Shown here: positions 7,836-17,077 of the stretch, piece after piece
How the letters are laid out: the number at the start of each line of letters is the position of its first letter
Numbering within the stretch: position 1 is the first letter of the stretch
DNA from: an uncultured Verrucomicrobiota bacterium
GTDB taxonomy: Bacteria; Verrucomicrobiota; Kiritimatiellia; RFP12; UBA1067
Length of the DNA stretch: 36,421 nt
Direction: 5' to 3'
Assembly: GCA_946628745.1 (NCBI GenBank)
Contig: CAMOXA010000001.1
Location: 1-36,421, forward strand
The notes under the pieces: model-generated
Database searches by the model: none
What the model saw: the letters and a program-made list of their open reading frames with translations, nothing else
What the model was told of the DNA's origin: nothing
Translations under genes and position numbers: made by a program

Positions 7836-9272
7836 ATGTTCGACTGGAAAAGGATATTGCCGGCGCTGGCCGGCGCGGCGCTCGCGCTGTCCGGCTGCGG
7901 GACCGTGCGTGATGCGCGGCAGGCGCAGCGCGACGCGGCGGCCAAGGGGGAAGAGACGCGAATCGACGCGGCGCGCGTCGATTTGAGCGGATATTCTCTC
8001 GACAGGCTCGTAGGGTTCGCGCTCGCGACCAGCCCGTCCATGAGGCTGGCGGAACTCGCCGTCGAAGACGCGCGGCTCGCGCTCAGGGAGATCGCTGCAG
8101 ACGCGCCGATCGCGTCCATGACGCCCTGGAACGCGGCTCATGCCAGCTTGAGCGCCGGATATTCCGAGAGTTCGGTGCCGGCTCATCTGGAGGATATGAA
8201 GGCGAAGACGGAGCGCGGCAACGCGACGTCCGGGCTCTCGCTGGATCTGCTGCTGTGGGATTTCGGGCGGAACAACGCGCGCGCGAGAGCACAGGCGGAG
8301 AACGTGCTGGCGGCCGAGGAGTCGCTCGTCCAGGAAGGATACGCGGTGTTCGTCGAAGTCTCGGCGGCCTATCTGGCGCTGATGCAGAACGAGGCGCTGC
8401 ACGAAGTGGCCGCGTCGAACGTGCAGCAGTACGTCGAGCATCTTTCGCGGGCCGAGGACCGATTCAACACGGGCGAAGCGCAGAACCTGGACGTGCTGAA
8501 AGCGAGACTCGATCTCGCCAAGGCGCGCGAGTCACTAGTCGCGGCGTCCAATGATGTGACCGTGGCCGGCGCCAGGCTCATGGCGGCGCTCGGCGTGGAT
8601 GCTTCCAAAGGGGATTTTCGCAGCGTGCTCGGGCGGCGCGAGAGCGGGCTGCAGCATGTGACGCGGTTTTTCGCCGACAGCGAGGATACATCGGCAGGGG
8701 TGTTCGAGCTGGCGCGCACCAACGCGCCGGCGATGAAAATCGCGCGGGCGAGGCTTAGGGCGGCTTCCGCACAGGTCGACTACGCGATAGAAGACCTGAT
8801 GCCTACGCTCACGGCCAGCGTGTCGCTGAACTGGACGGATCCGCTGTGGGTCTGGAGATGGGGACTCGGCGCCGCCCAGACGGTCTTCACCGGCGGACGA
8901 AAGACGACGGCGGTGGACAGGGCCGTGGTCGCGATGCAATCCGCCGGGAGCACGGTCGACAGCGAGGAGCAGGCACTGTCGCGCAATGTCGAAATCGCCG
9001 TCGCAGAGCGCGACAACGCCAGGGAATCGATGATCTCCGCCGCCGAAAGCGTCCGCCAGGCGGCCGAGAACCTTGAAACCGTAAAGTCGCAGTACGAGGT
9101 CGGCGATGTTTCGCGCGTCGAGTTCACCGACGCTGTCTCGGCCTATACCGAGGCGCTCGGCAACAAAGTCAAGGCGTTTTACAGGGCGCAGGCGGCGGAA
9201 GCCGCTCTGTTCGAGCTGACTGGCCGCGAGCCGGTCTATGCAGAAGGCGACAGACTGGAGGAGATGAGATGA
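7836..9272 (+). CDS. TolC/OprM-like outer-membrane channel lipoprotein
   Basis: This 478-aa outer-membrane efflux protein is the exit duct for the MacAB-like pump encoded next to it. Residues 1-21 form a lipoprotein signal: basic start, hydrophobic core, then LSGC with lipidated Cys21. The rest has the alternating long helices and short strands of the OEP fold, with heptad-rich stretches such as RAEDRFNTGEAQNLDVLKAR and the equivalent repeat YEVGDVSRVEFTDAVSAYTE, the two-fold internal duplication typical of TolC. The ATG at 7836 follows the -10 by only 7 nt with no Shine-Dalgarno sequence. The stop overlaps the macA start as ATGA. It is first in an operon of seven genes. Confidence 0.88.
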   Translation: MFDWKRILPALAGAALALSGCGTVRDARQAQRDAAAKGEETRIDAARVDLSGYSLDRLVGFALATSPSMRLAELAVEDARLALREIAADAPIASMTPWNAAHASLSAGYSESSVPAHLEDMKAKTERGNATSGLSLDLLLWDFGRNNARARAQAENVLAAEESLVQEGYAVFVEVSAAYLALMQNEALHEVAASNVQQYVEHLSRAEDRFNTGEAQNLDVLKARLDLAKARESLVAASNDVTVAGARLMAALGVDASKGDFRSVLGRRESGLQHVTRFFADSEDTSAGVFELARTNAPAMKIARARLRAASAQVDYAIEDLMPTLTASVSLNWTDPLWVWRWGLGAAQTVFTGGRKTTAVDRAVVAMQSAGSTVDSEEQALSRNVEIAVAERDNARESMISAAESVRQAAENLETVKSQYEVGDVSRVEFTDAVSAYTEALGNKVKAFYRAQAAEAALFELTGREPVYAEGDRLEEMR

Positions 9273-10567
9273 GATTAAATGTCAAAACGGTCGCGGCGGC
9301 GGCGGCGCTGGCCGCAGCCTGCGCCGGATGCGAGAAGGTCGGGCTCGGTAGCAAGAAGACCGACGTGTCCTACAGAACGACCGCAATCGAGCGCATGGAC
9401 ATCGTGAGAACCGTGGAGGCGACCGGTACTGTGACGCCGCGCAACAGCGCCAGCGGCATCCCGGTCGGTGCCCAGGTCAACGGCAAGCTCATAAAGCTCT
9501 TCGTCGACTACAACTCGGTGGTGACGAACGGACAGGTCGTCGCGCTCATCGATCCGCTCGTGTACGAGGCCAACTACAAGAGCGCTCTGGCGCAGCTGCA
9601 CGTCAACGAGGCCAACGTAAAGGTGCGGGAGGCGTCTGTAAAGTCCGCCCGCGCCGAGCTTGTGCTGGCCGAGAAGGTCTTCGAGCGCAAGAACGCCCTG
9701 GTCGAGCGCAAGACCGCGCCCGTGGCCGATCTCGACAGCGCGACCGAGGCGCTCGAGCGGGCGCGGGCGAATCTCGAAAGCGCTCTGGCGGGGCTGGCCA
9801 GCGCTCATGCGTCCGTCGAGCAGTCGAAGGCGACGGCCGACAAGGCAAAGACCGACCTCGGCTACTGCACTATCGTTTCGCCGGTCGACGGTATTGTCAT
9901 AGACAGGAAAGTCGAAGAAGGCGAAACCGTGGTTTCTTCCATGAACGCGGTTCCCGTGCTCACGATCGCCGAGGATTTGAAAGTCGTCTGGGTGGAGGCG
10001 ACGATTCCGGAGGCGGATGTCGGCAACATCAAAGCTGGGCAGCCAGTGACATTCACGGCCGACGCGTACAGGCGCAAGTTCACCGGCAAGGTCATCCAGG
10101 TCAGGCGTGCTGCGACGACGACCAACAACGTTGTCACGTTCCCGGTGATAATCGAGGCCGAAAACCCGGATGAAATGCTGTTCCCCGGCATGACGGCGAC
10201 GCTGTCGATAGAGACGGCCAGAGTCGAAAACGTCATCGCGGCGGCCGCGGCGGCGTTCAGGTTCAGGCCCAAGCCCGAGGACATGGAGCGTCTAGGCGAC
10301 GTCCCGCGCGGGCGCAAGCTGTGGTTCGCGCCAAAAGAGGAAGGTGGGACGCTAGAGTATCTGCTGGTGAGCGAAGGCGTGACGGACGACTCGTTCATTC
10401 AGATCGTCTGCGACGGGGCGGACGCGCTGGAAGGGCGCGAGGCGATAACAGGCTACGAGACGAAGACGACCGAGAAGTCCGGCAAGAACGTGACGAATCC
10501 GTTCACGCCGAAGTTCCCGTCGCGCAACAAGAACAAGGGCACGGCACCCGAACCGAAGAAAAACTAG
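9269..10567 (+). CDS. macA: MacA-like periplasmic adaptor (HlyD/MFP family)
   Basis: This 432-aa membrane-fusion protein joins the MacB transporter to the outer-membrane channel. The signal peptide ends in a lipobox-like CAG-Cys21 (Cys18 is a less likely site), so it is probably a lipoprotein anchored to the inner membrane. The lipoyl half-motifs flank a long alpha-helical hairpin at roughly residues 95-200, rich in Ala, Glu and Lys, and the second half-motif reads CTIVSPVDGIVIDRKVEEGE. Beta-barrel and membrane-proximal segments follow. The last 40 residues are Lys/Asn/Pro rich and look disordered. The gene overlaps the channel gene upstream by 4 nt and is followed after 15 nt by the ATPase gene. 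The symbol reflects family and context, not proven macrolide transport. Confidence 0.88.
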   Translation: MRLNVKTVAAAAALAAACAGCEKVGLGSKKTDVSYRTTAIERMDIVRTVEATGTVTPRNSASGIPVGAQVNGKLIKLFVDYNSVVTNGQVVALIDPLVYEANYKSALAQLHVNEANVKVREASVKSARAELVLAEKVFERKNALVERKTAPVADLDSATEALERARANLESALAGLASAHASVEQSKATADKAKTDLGYCTIVSPVDGIVIDRKVEEGETVVSSMNAVPVLTIAEDLKVVWVEATIPEADVGNIKAGQPVTFTADAYRRKFTGKVIQVRRAATTTNNVVTFPVIIEAENPDEMLFPGMTATLSIETARVENVIAAAAAAFRFRPKPEDMERLGDVPRGRKLWFAPKEEGGTLEYLLVSEGVTDDSFIQIVCDGADALEGREAITGYETKTTEKSGKNVTNPFTPKFPSRNKNKGTAPEPKKN

Positions 10568-10582
10568 GAAGAAACGCTGGCG

Positions 10583-11329
10583 ATGGCGCATCTGATAGAA
10601 ATCAGAGACCTGCACAAGACTTACGTGATCGGCGACGAACCGGTGCACGCACTGGACGGTGTTTCGCTGACGGTCGACGAAGGGGAGTTTCTCGCGATAA
10701 TGGGATCGTCCGGCTCGGGCAAGTCGACGATGCTCAATATCCTCGGCTGCCTCGACACGCCGTCGACGGGCTCCTATCTGCTGGACGGGACGGAAGTCGC
10801 GGCGAGAAGTCCGTCGGAACTCGCGCGGATACGCAACCGCAAGCTCGGGTTCGTCTTCCAGAACTTCAATCTTCTGCCGCGCACAACCGCGCTCGAAAAC
10901 GTCGAACTGCCCGATCTGTACATGGGGCGCCTCTCGCACCGCGACCGCCGCGCGAGGGCGATGGAGCTTCTCGAGCGCGTCGGTCTCAAGGGCCGCGAGA
11001 TGCATACGCCAGCCCAGCTTTCGGGTGGACAGCAGCAGCGCGTGGCCATCGCGCGCGCTCTCATGAACAACCCGCCCGTAGTCTTCGCCGACGAGCCCAC
11101 CGGCAACCTGGACACCAAAAGCTCGATCGAGATAATGAATCTTTTCACGGGTCTCTCGAACGAAGGCATAACGATAGTCATGGTAACGCACGAAGACGAT
11201 ATCGCGGCCTATGCCAGACGGCATGTTGTCATGCGCGACGGCAGGGTTATGCGCGACGACCTGAACGACGGAGGCGGTCGCAAGACGCAGGACGAGGTCG
11301 CGAGGCTCGTCAAGGAGGCACTGTCGTGA
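10583..11329 (+). CDS. ABC transporter ATPase, MacB-type
   Basis: This 248-aa ABC ATPase of the MacB/LolD/FtsE group powers the neighbouring permease. It shows Walker A GSSGSGKST near residue 40, the Q-loop FVFQNFNLLPRTTALEN, the signature LSGGQQQRVAIARAL, Walker B VVFADEPTGNLD and the switch His in MVTHEDD. MacB of E. coli is a single polypeptide with ATPase and permease fused. Here they are separate genes overlapping by 4 nt (GTGA), an arrangement common in other phyla. LolD and FtsE are alternatives by sequence alone, but the adjacent MacA-like adaptor and TolC-like channel favour an efflux role. Confidence 0.92.
   Translation: MAHLIEIRDLHKTYVIGDEPVHALDGVSLTVDEGEFLAIMGSSGSGKSTMLNILGCLDTPSTGSYLLDGTEVAARSPSELARIRNRKLGFVFQNFNLLPRTTALENVELPDLYMGRLSHRDRRARAMELLERVGLKGREMHTPAQLSGGQQQRVAIARALMNNPPVVFADEPTGNLDTKSSIEIMNLFTGLSNEGITIVMVTHEDDIAAYARRHVVMRDGRVMRDDLNDGGGRKTQDEVARLVKEALS
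11312..11318 (+). promoter_or_regulatory. Shine-Dalgarno sequence fixing a GTG start for the MacB permease
   Basis: AAGGAGG inside the end of the ATPase gene stands 7 nt before a GTG at 11326 and 19 nt before the first in-frame ATG at 11338. The spacing supports the GTG, which overlaps the ATPase stop codon. Confidence 0.7.
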
Positions 11330-12555
11330 ATTTCGCCATGATATTCAAGGTCGCGGTGCGCGCGATAGCCCGCAACAAGACGCGCTCGGTTTTGACGTGC
11401 ATAGGCATAATCGTAGGCATCGCCGCCGTCATATGCGTGATGGCTATCGGCCAGGGCGCGCAGACCATGATGGTCAAAGAGATATCGTCTATGGGCAACA
11501 ATCTGATGATGGTCTTTCCCGAGCGCCGCAACCACGGTCCCGTCTCGGGAGGCATGGGTCAGGGCCAGACGATGACGGCCGACGACGCCGAAGCCGTCAA
11601 GCGCGAACTCGGGCATCTCGTGCAGGGCGTCAGTCCCCAGGTCAGGACGACGGTGCAGATGATGTACGCGGCGAAGAACTGGTCCGGCAACGTCCAGGGC
11701 GTTTCGCCGGACGTCCTCTCGATCAGCAACTGGACGGTCACGGACGGACGGTTCTTCACGGACGAGGAGACGGACCGCGCGGCGCGAGTGTGCGTCATAG
11801 GCACGACAGTTCGATCGAATCTGTTCGGCGGCGACGACGACCCGGTTGGCAAGACACTGCGCCTCAAGAATATAACCTTCAAGATCGTCGGCGTCCTCGG
11901 CTCGAAAGGCGCCAACAACTGGGGCCAGGACCAGGATGACGTCGTGATGGCGCCGTATACGAGCGTCCAGCGGTATTTGCAGCGCTCCAAGTTCAGAAAC
12001 ATCAACATGATGAACGTGTCGCTCATAACCATGGACGATCTGGACGAGGCGAAACGCGAGATTGCGTCGCTTCTGCGCCAGCGCCATCACCTGGCCGACT
12101 GGCAGGACGACGACTTTGAGACGAGGGACACGACCGAGATAATGAACACCATTGGTTCCGTAACCGGGCTCATGACGGTGCTGCTTACGGCCGTCGCCGC
12201 GATCTCGCTGCTTGTCGGCGGCATCGGGATAATGAACATCATGCTCGTTTCGGTGACTGAGCGCATAAAAGAGATCGGACTTAGAATGTCCATAGGCGCG
12301 ACACCGGCGAACATTCTGCTGCAGTTCCTGCTCGAGGCCGTCGTTCTGTCCACGGTCGGCGGCGCGTTCGGCGTCGCGCTTGGAATCGGCGGGGCGGAGC
12401 TGATCGGCGCGTGGAAGGGCTGGCCGATTCTGATACAGGCGCCGTCCACCGTCGCGGCGTTCTTCTTCTCGTCGATTGTCGGCATGTTCTTCGGCTTCTA
12501 TCCGGCCTACCGCGCGTCGAAGCTGAACCCCATCGACTGCCTGCGGTACGAATGA
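11326..12555 (+). CDS. MacB-type ABC transporter permease
   Basis: This 409-aa FtsX/MacB-type permease has a first membrane helix at about residues 20-42 (CIGIIVGIAAVICVMAIG) and a large periplasmic domain of about 230 residues with the MacB_PCD look (QGVSPQVRTTVQM, NWTVTDGRFF). Three C-terminal helices include GGIGIMNIMLVSVTERIKEIG and the coupling sequence GLRMSIGATPANILLQFLLE. It ends with the typical YPAYRASKLNPIDCLRYE. It couples ATP hydrolysis to periplasmic conformational change rather than moving a substrate across the inner membrane (family knowledge). The GTG start is set by the Shine-Dalgarno sequence upstream. The gene is followed after 13 nt by ruvC with its own GGAGGA. Confidence 0.9.
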   Translation: MNFAMIFKVAVRAIARNKTRSVLTCIGIIVGIAAVICVMAIGQGAQTMMVKEISSMGNNLMMVFPERRNHGPVSGGMGQGQTMTADDAEAVKRELGHLVQGVSPQVRTTVQMMYAAKNWSGNVQGVSPDVLSISNWTVTDGRFFTDEETDRAARVCVIGTTVRSNLFGGDDDPVGKTLRLKNITFKIVGVLGSKGANNWGQDQDDVVMAPYTSVQRYLQRSKFRNINMMNVSLITMDDLDEAKREIASLLRQRHHLADWQDDDFETRDTTEIMNTIGSVTGLMTVLLTAVAAISLLVGGIGIMNIMLVSVTERIKEIGLRMSIGATPANILLQFLLEAVVLSTVGGAFGVALGIGGAELIGAWKGWPILIQAPSTVAAFFFSSIVGMFFGFYPAYRASKLNPIDCLRYE

Positions 12556-12568
12556 CGGAGGATGCCGC

Positions 12569-13063
12569 ATGGTCATACTAGGAGTCGACACGTCCCTGCG
12601 ATCCACCGGCTACGGCATTGTCGAGACGGCAGGCACCAGGATGATCGCCCGCGAATGGGGCAACATCCCGAACGCGCCGGCCGTGCGCCACTCCGAATGC
12701 CTGCGCCGGATACACGCGAAGATCGCGGAGCTGATCGCGCGCTGGCGGCCGGACGTCGCGAGCGTCGAGAAGGTGATATACGGCAAGAACGCCAACACGA
12801 TGATGGTCCTTGGGGAGGCCCGGGGCGCCGTCATCGTCGCCGCGGCCGACGCGGGGCTGCCGGTGTGCGAATACGAGCCGCGGCGCGTCAAGATGGCGGT
12901 ATGCGGCAACGGGCTCGCCGGCAAGGAGCAGATACAGCGAATGATCAAGACGCTTCTCGCGCTGCCTGCACTGCCGCAGAACGACGCGGCGGACGCGCTC
13001 GCCATGGCGATATGCCACGCCAACACGAAGACTTTCATGACCAACGGAGACAACATGATATGA
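12569..13063 (+). CDS. ruvC: crossover junction endodeoxyribonuclease RuvC
   Basis: RuvC resolves Holliday junctions by paired nicks after RuvAB branch migration. The 164-aa protein has the four expected acidic catalytic residues: Asp7 in GVDTSLRSTGYG, Glu67 in SVEKVIYGKN, and Asp139 and Asp142 in QNDAADALAMAICHAN. The conserved LGEARGAV helix is present. A GGAGGA lies 6 nt before the ATG. ruvA and ruvB are not nearby. Instead the gene follows macB by 13 nt and overlaps the next gene as ATGA, so it is likely read from the efflux promoter unless an internal promoter exists that I cannot see. Confidence 0.93.
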   Translation: MVILGVDTSLRSTGYGIVETAGTRMIAREWGNIPNAPAVRHSECLRRIHAKIAELIARWRPDVASVEKVIYGKNANTMMVLGEARGAVIVAAADAGLPVCEYEPRRVKMAVCGNGLAGKEQIQRMIKTLLALPALPQNDAADALAMAICHANTKTFMTNGDNMI

Positions 13064-13710
13064 CGCGCGCGCAGACGAGCGGGGAGGAAATCGCCAACAC
13101 CGTGACGCACGCCGTCGGGTCGCACCTTGGCGCGGCGATGCTCGCGCTTGTCGTGTGGGCCGGCGCGTCGAGCGGCGACGCGGTCGCGTGGAAGGTTACG
13201 AGCGGCGCGATCTTCGGAGCTTCGATGATTCTGCTCTACGCCATTTCCTCGGCGTACCATGCCGTGACGAACGCGCGGGCGAAGGCGGTGCTGCACGTCA
13301 TGGACCATTCGGCCATATTTTTTCTGATCGCGGGCAGCTACACGCCGTTCTGCCTCGTGACGCTGCGCCCGGAGCATCCGGCCCTGGCATGGACGATTTT
13401 CGGCCTCGAGTGGGGCGCGACCGCAGTCGGTGTCGTCTTCAAGGTCTGGACCACCGGGAGGTTCCGCTACATCTCCACTTTTGCATACATAGTGATGGGC
13501 TGGGCGGCCTTGCTGGCGATAGTCCCGCTGATACGCGCCCTGCACGGACTCGGAACCATGTGGCTGGCGACCGGCGGTTCGCTGTATACGCTCGGCTGCG
13601 TCTTCTACCTTTGGAAGTCCCTGCCATACTCGCACATGATTTGGCATATGTTCGTCCTGGCGGGGACCATATGCCACTTCTTCTGCATTTTCTGGCATGT
13701 CATGTCATGA
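13060..13710 (+). CDS. haemolysin III family (PAQR-like) membrane protein
   Basis: This 216-aa protein is predicted to have seven membrane helices and belongs to the HlyIII/YqfA branch of the PAQR superfamily. Landmarks are THAVGSHLGAAM at the start, the conserved SSAYHAV, MDHSAIFFLIAGSYTPF, and near the end LPYSHMIWHMFVLAGTICHFF, which together supply the conserved Ser, His and Asp residues thought to bind a metal in this superfamily. Its cellular function is unsettled; the haemolysin name comes from a Bacillus homologue. ACGGAGA stands 9 nt before the ATG, which overlaps the ruvC stop as ATGA. The stop overlaps folK in the same way. Confidence 0.9.
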   Translation: MTRAQTSGEEIANTVTHAVGSHLGAAMLALVVWAGASSGDAVAWKVTSGAIFGASMILLYAISSAYHAVTNARAKAVLHVMDHSAIFFLIAGSYTPFCLVTLRPEHPALAWTIFGLEWGATAVGVVFKVWTTGRFRYISTFAYIVMGWAALLAIVPLIRALHGLGTMWLATGGSLYTLGCVFYLWKSLPYSHMIWHMFVLAGTICHFFCIFWHVMS

Positions 13711-14147
13711 CGGTCCGCGCCATAGTTTCGCTGGGGTCCAATCTTGGCGACCGCGCAGGATACCTCTCGCGGGCGCTCGCGGCGCTTTCGTCCCTGCCGG
13801 AAACACGTCTCGCCGCCAAGAGCCGCGTGCTCGAGACCGAGCCGATAGACGTCCCGCCGCAGTTCGCCGGGCTCAAGTTCCTGAACCAGATAGCGGTATT
13901 CGAGACCGGCCTCGCGGCACGGGACTTCTCGCTGAGAATGCACGAGGTCGAGGATTCGCTCGGGCGGGTCAGGACGGTGCGGAACGGTCCTCGCACGATA
14001 GATGTGGACTTGCTGGATTTTGGCGGAGAGGTGGTGCGCGACCCGGATTTGACGCTCCCGCATCCGCGCGCGATGGAGCGCCCGTTCATCATTGAACTGC
14101 TTGGCGAGCTGGGCGTCGAACCTTCGTCATTCGCATGTTGCCACTAG
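13707..14147 (+). CDS. folK: 2-amino-4-hydroxy-6-hydroxymethyldihydropteridine pyrophosphokinase
   Basis: FolK transfers pyrophosphate from ATP to 6-hydroxymethyl-dihydropterin, the step after FolB. The 146-aa protein shows SLGSNLGDR at the N-terminus, RTIDVDLLDFGG carrying the Mg-binding Asp pair, and LPHPRAMERPFIIELL. It is slightly shorter than the usual 155-165 aa because the C-terminus is trimmed. The start overlaps the stop of the haemolysin III-like gene (ATGA), making folK the last gene of the tolC-led operon. The stop codon TAG is also the first half of the -35 of the secDF promoter. Confidence 0.93.
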   Translation: MTVRAIVSLGSNLGDRAGYLSRALAALSSLPETRLAAKSRVLETEPIDVPPQFAGLKFLNQIAVFETGLAARDFSLRMHEVEDSLGRVRTVRNGPRTIDVDLLDFGGEVVRDPDLTLPHPRAMERPFIIELLGELGVEPSSFACCH

Positions 14148-14173
14148 ACTTTCGCGCGGCGATTTGCTATACT
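14145..14173 (+). promoter_or_regulatory. promoter of secDF
   Basis: TAGACT (14145-14150, a 4/6 match to the -35) and TATACT (14168-14173) are spaced 17 bp, with TG at 14165-14166 giving an extended -10. The -35 contains the folK stop codon. The predicted leader is about 30 nt and contains AGAGGA ahead of the ATG. Confidence 0.75.
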
Positions 14174-14211
14174 TTACGGTCAATTGCCCCTAAATAGAGG
14201 ATAAAAACAAT

Positions 14212-17061
14212 ATGTCAAAGGAATCGGTAGTCCGTAACAATATGTGGAAATGGCTGGTTTTGCTGCTAGTTTCCATTGGTTCTGTGTATCTTGCCTATCC
14301 GCCAAGAGAGAAAGTCCGCCTAGGACTGGACCTCGCCGGCGGCAGCAGCTTCACGCTAGGCGTGGATTACGCAAGGCTTCAGGACAAGATTCTCGAGCGC
14401 GAGCCCGAGAAGTACAAAAACAATCCCGAGGGCCTTGAGGTCGAGGCGAAAGGGCTGGTCGAAGACAGCGACGACAGGATTATCGAAATCATCCGCCGGC
14501 GTGTCGACGCGATGGGCACCAACGAGCCGGTGATTCAGCCCGTGGGCGACAAGCACCAGATAGTTGTGCAGCTGCCCGGCATCGACGACGCCGGCAGCGA
14601 GAAGGCCAAAGAGCGTCTGAAAAAGATGGCCTATCTGGAATTCCGCTTTGTTCCGGACAACGAGAACGAGCTCATCTCCAAGATTCCGGACGGCGCGTGT
14701 CCTCCCGGCTATGTCGCGTCCGGCGACAACTACATAAGGGCCAAAGACTACGAGGAGGTTTCTTCCCAGAGCAACTACCTCGCCCGCGTTGCGTCGTTCG
14801 GCACGACCGACAGGCGCGTCAAGTTCGTCCTCCAGCCGGTAAAGACCAAGAACGGCGGGGCGGTCGAATACTACCGTCCGCGCTATGTCGAGCGCAAGAT
14901 ACAGCTTACGGGCGACGCGCTCGAGTCGGCCACGGCCAACTCGGCGCAGGGGCTGAGGGGCGGCTACGAAGTCGATTTCAAGCTTCGCAACAAGGCGGCG
15001 GCCAAATTCTCGACGCTTACGAAGAACAATGTCGGGCGCAATCTCGCGATCATCCTCGACGACCAGCTCGTCTCCGCGCCCGAAATCAAGAGCGAAATCG
15101 GGCGTAGCGGGCAGATTACCGGCGACTTTACGCTTGAGGAGGCCAAGGAGCTCGCCGCCGATCTGAACGCCGGCGCGCTGCCGGTTCCGCTCAAGATCGA
15201 GTCCTCCAGCCAGGTTTCGCCGACGGTGGGCAAGGACGCGATCAACGCCGGACGCCAGGCGGCGCTCATCGGCTTCATTCTCGTGGCGTTGTTCATGCTC
15301 TTCTATTACTGGTACGCGGGCCTTGTCGCGAACGTCGCGCTTCTCCTTGACGTCCTTCTGCTTCCCGCGGCGCTGTTCCTCGTCGCGCACATACTCGGCA
15401 TTTTCGTCGAAGATCCGTCGATGGCCGGCGCGAAGGTGCAACTGCCGGTTCTGACGATGCCCGGCATCGCGGGCCTCGTCCTCACGCTCGGCATGGCGGT
15501 CGACGCGAACGTGCTTATCTTCGAGCGCATCCGCGAAGAGTTCCAGCGCGGCGCGGCGGTCGGCAAGGCGGTCGCCAACGGCTATGGGCGCGCGTTCACG
15601 GCGATTCTCGACTCGAACATCACGACGATCTTGACAGGCTGCATCCTTTACTCCGTCGGCACGGGCCCGGTTCGCGGTTTCGCGATCATGCTTACCGGCG
15701 GCGTTGTCATCTCGATGTTCACGGCGGTTGTCGTCACCCGTCTTGTGATCGACCACACGACGAACCCCGACAGCTCGAAGCCGTTCAAGATGCGCCAGTT
15801 CTTCAAGGCGCCGTCCATCGACTTCATGAAGATGGGCCGCACCGCGGTGATTGCCTCTTCGGCGATTATCGCGATTTCGCTCGCCATCTTCGCATTCAGG
15901 CTGGTGACGAATCCCGGCAGCGTCCTCGCGGTGGACCTCACCGGCGGCACGGCGGTCACGTACACGATCGAGGGTGAAGCCGAGGCTATCGACAAGGGGT
16001 CGTTCCAGAAGGAGTTCGTCGGCGCGGTACGCCACGCGCTCGCGCCGATCGACAACGCGATGGTCGTGCAGTGCCAGGAAGACGGGCGCAAGCTGTTCCT
16101 CAAGACCGGCGTTACGTCAGATCCCGGCACCACCGTGACGCTCGCAGTCGAGAGTGGCGCCGACAAGTTCAACCAGGATGCGACGAAGCGCGCGCTCGCC
16201 TCGGCCCAGTACGACGCGACCGTCCTCTTCGAGGAAGGCCCCGCGGCGGAGTCCGGCGCCAAGACGGCGACCGTGACCGTCAAGGTGGCTGAAACCACCG
16301 GCTCCAAGAAGGGCCAGGAACTCGCCGCGGCCGGACGCAAGGTCGTCGACGACATCGCGGAGATCGTCGCCTCGCGCAACAAGAATCTCAAGATTTCCGT
16401 CAAGGATTCCAAGGAAGTCCTCGGTGTCGAGTACGGCATCGCCAAGGCGCTCGCCGAGGAGCCGAAGCTCAAGGGGCTTAAGTTCACCGAGCCCACCAGC
16501 GAGACGATCGGTTCGATGGTCGGCAAGGATCTGCGCGAGTCCGGCACGAAGGCGGTGCTGTTCTCTCTCGTGGCGATTCTTCTGTACGTGGCGTTCCGCT
16601 TCCGCTTCGGCTTCGGCCTCGGCGGCATCGTGGCGCTGGCGCACGACGCGCTCATTTCGCTTGGCCTCTTCTCACTGTGCGGGCGCCAGGTTTCGCTCAT
16701 CGTCATCACGGCGCTTCTGACGATCGTCGGCTACTCGATCAACGATACGGTCGTCGTGTTCGACCGCATCCGCGAGCAGCTCAAGCGCGACCCGCGCACA
16801 TCCTTCGCGGAATTGTGCAACCAGGCGCTCAACGCCTGCCTGTCGCGCACGGTGATTACCTCGCTAACCACGTTCTTCGCGGTCGCGGCGCTCTTCATAT
16901 TCGGCGACGGGTCGATCTACGATTTCGCGCTGACGATGCTCATCGGCGTCGTCGCGGGCACGTACTCGTCGATGTTCATCGCGACGCCCGTGATGTACTG
17001 GTGGTATCGCGGCAAGCGCCCGGACCTCGATGACGAGGAAGACAAGAAGGAAACGAAGTAA
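14212..17061 (+). CDS. secDF: protein translocase subunit SecDF (fused)
   Basis: SecDF uses the proton motive force to help pull proteins through SecYEG. The 949-aa protein fuses SecD and SecF, as in many Bacteroidetes and PVC bacteria. The SecD half has a first helix at about residues 12-29, LGLDLAGGSSFTLGVD near 38-53, a periplasmic P1 domain, and five helices with the proton-relay motif AVDANVLIFERIREE starting near residue 429. The SecF half starts with a helix near 545 and VLAVDLTGGTAVTYTI. A long Ala/Lys/Glu-rich periplasmic insert spans about residues 600-765. It ends with GYSINDTVVVFDRIREQ near 840. It has its own promoter and a strong terminator, so it is probably monocistronic. Confidence 0.95.
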   Translation: MSKESVVRNNMWKWLVLLLVSIGSVYLAYPPREKVRLGLDLAGGSSFTLGVDYARLQDKILEREPEKYKNNPEGLEVEAKGLVEDSDDRIIEIIRRRVDAMGTNEPVIQPVGDKHQIVVQLPGIDDAGSEKAKERLKKMAYLEFRFVPDNENELISKIPDGACPPGYVASGDNYIRAKDYEEVSSQSNYLARVASFGTTDRRVKFVLQPVKTKNGGAVEYYRPRYVERKIQLTGDALESATANSAQGLRGGYEVDFKLRNKAAAKFSTLTKNNVGRNLAIILDDQLVSAPEIKSEIGRSGQITGDFTLEEAKELAADLNAGALPVPLKIESSSQVSPTVGKDAINAGRQAALIGFILVALFMLFYYWYAGLVANVALLLDVLLLPAALFLVAHILGIFVEDPSMAGAKVQLPVLTMPGIAGLVLTLGMAVDANVLIFERIREEFQRGAAVGKAVANGYGRAFTAILDSNITTILTGCILYSVGTGPVRGFAIMLTGGVVISMFTAVVVTRLVIDHTTNPDSSKPFKMRQFFKAPSIDFMKMGRTAVIASSAIIAISLAIFAFRLVTNPGSVLAVDLTGGTAVTYTIEGEAEAIDKGSFQKEFVGAVRHALAPIDNAMVVQCQEDGRKLFLKTGVTSDPGTTVTLAVESGADKFNQDATKRALASAQYDATVLFEEGPAAESGAKTATVTVKVAETTGSKKGQELAAAGRKVVDDIAEIVASRNKNLKISVKDSKEVLGVEYGIAKALAEEPKLKGLKFTEPTSETIGSMVGKDLRESGTKAVLFSLVAILLYVAFRFRFGFGLGGIVALAHDALISLGLFSLCGRQVSLIVITALLTIVGYSINDTVVVFDRIREQLKRDPRTSFAELCNQALNACLSRTVITSLTTFFAVAALFIFGDGSIYDFALTMLIGVVAGTYSSMFIATPVMYWWYRGKRPDLDDEEDKKETK

Positions 17062-17077
17062 GATACTTCATCCGGCA

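Noticed and set aside
14356..16035. Open frame of 559 codons on the - strand opposite secDF
   Set aside because: Antisense shadow; composition dominated by Arg, Asp, Val and His with no recognisable domain.
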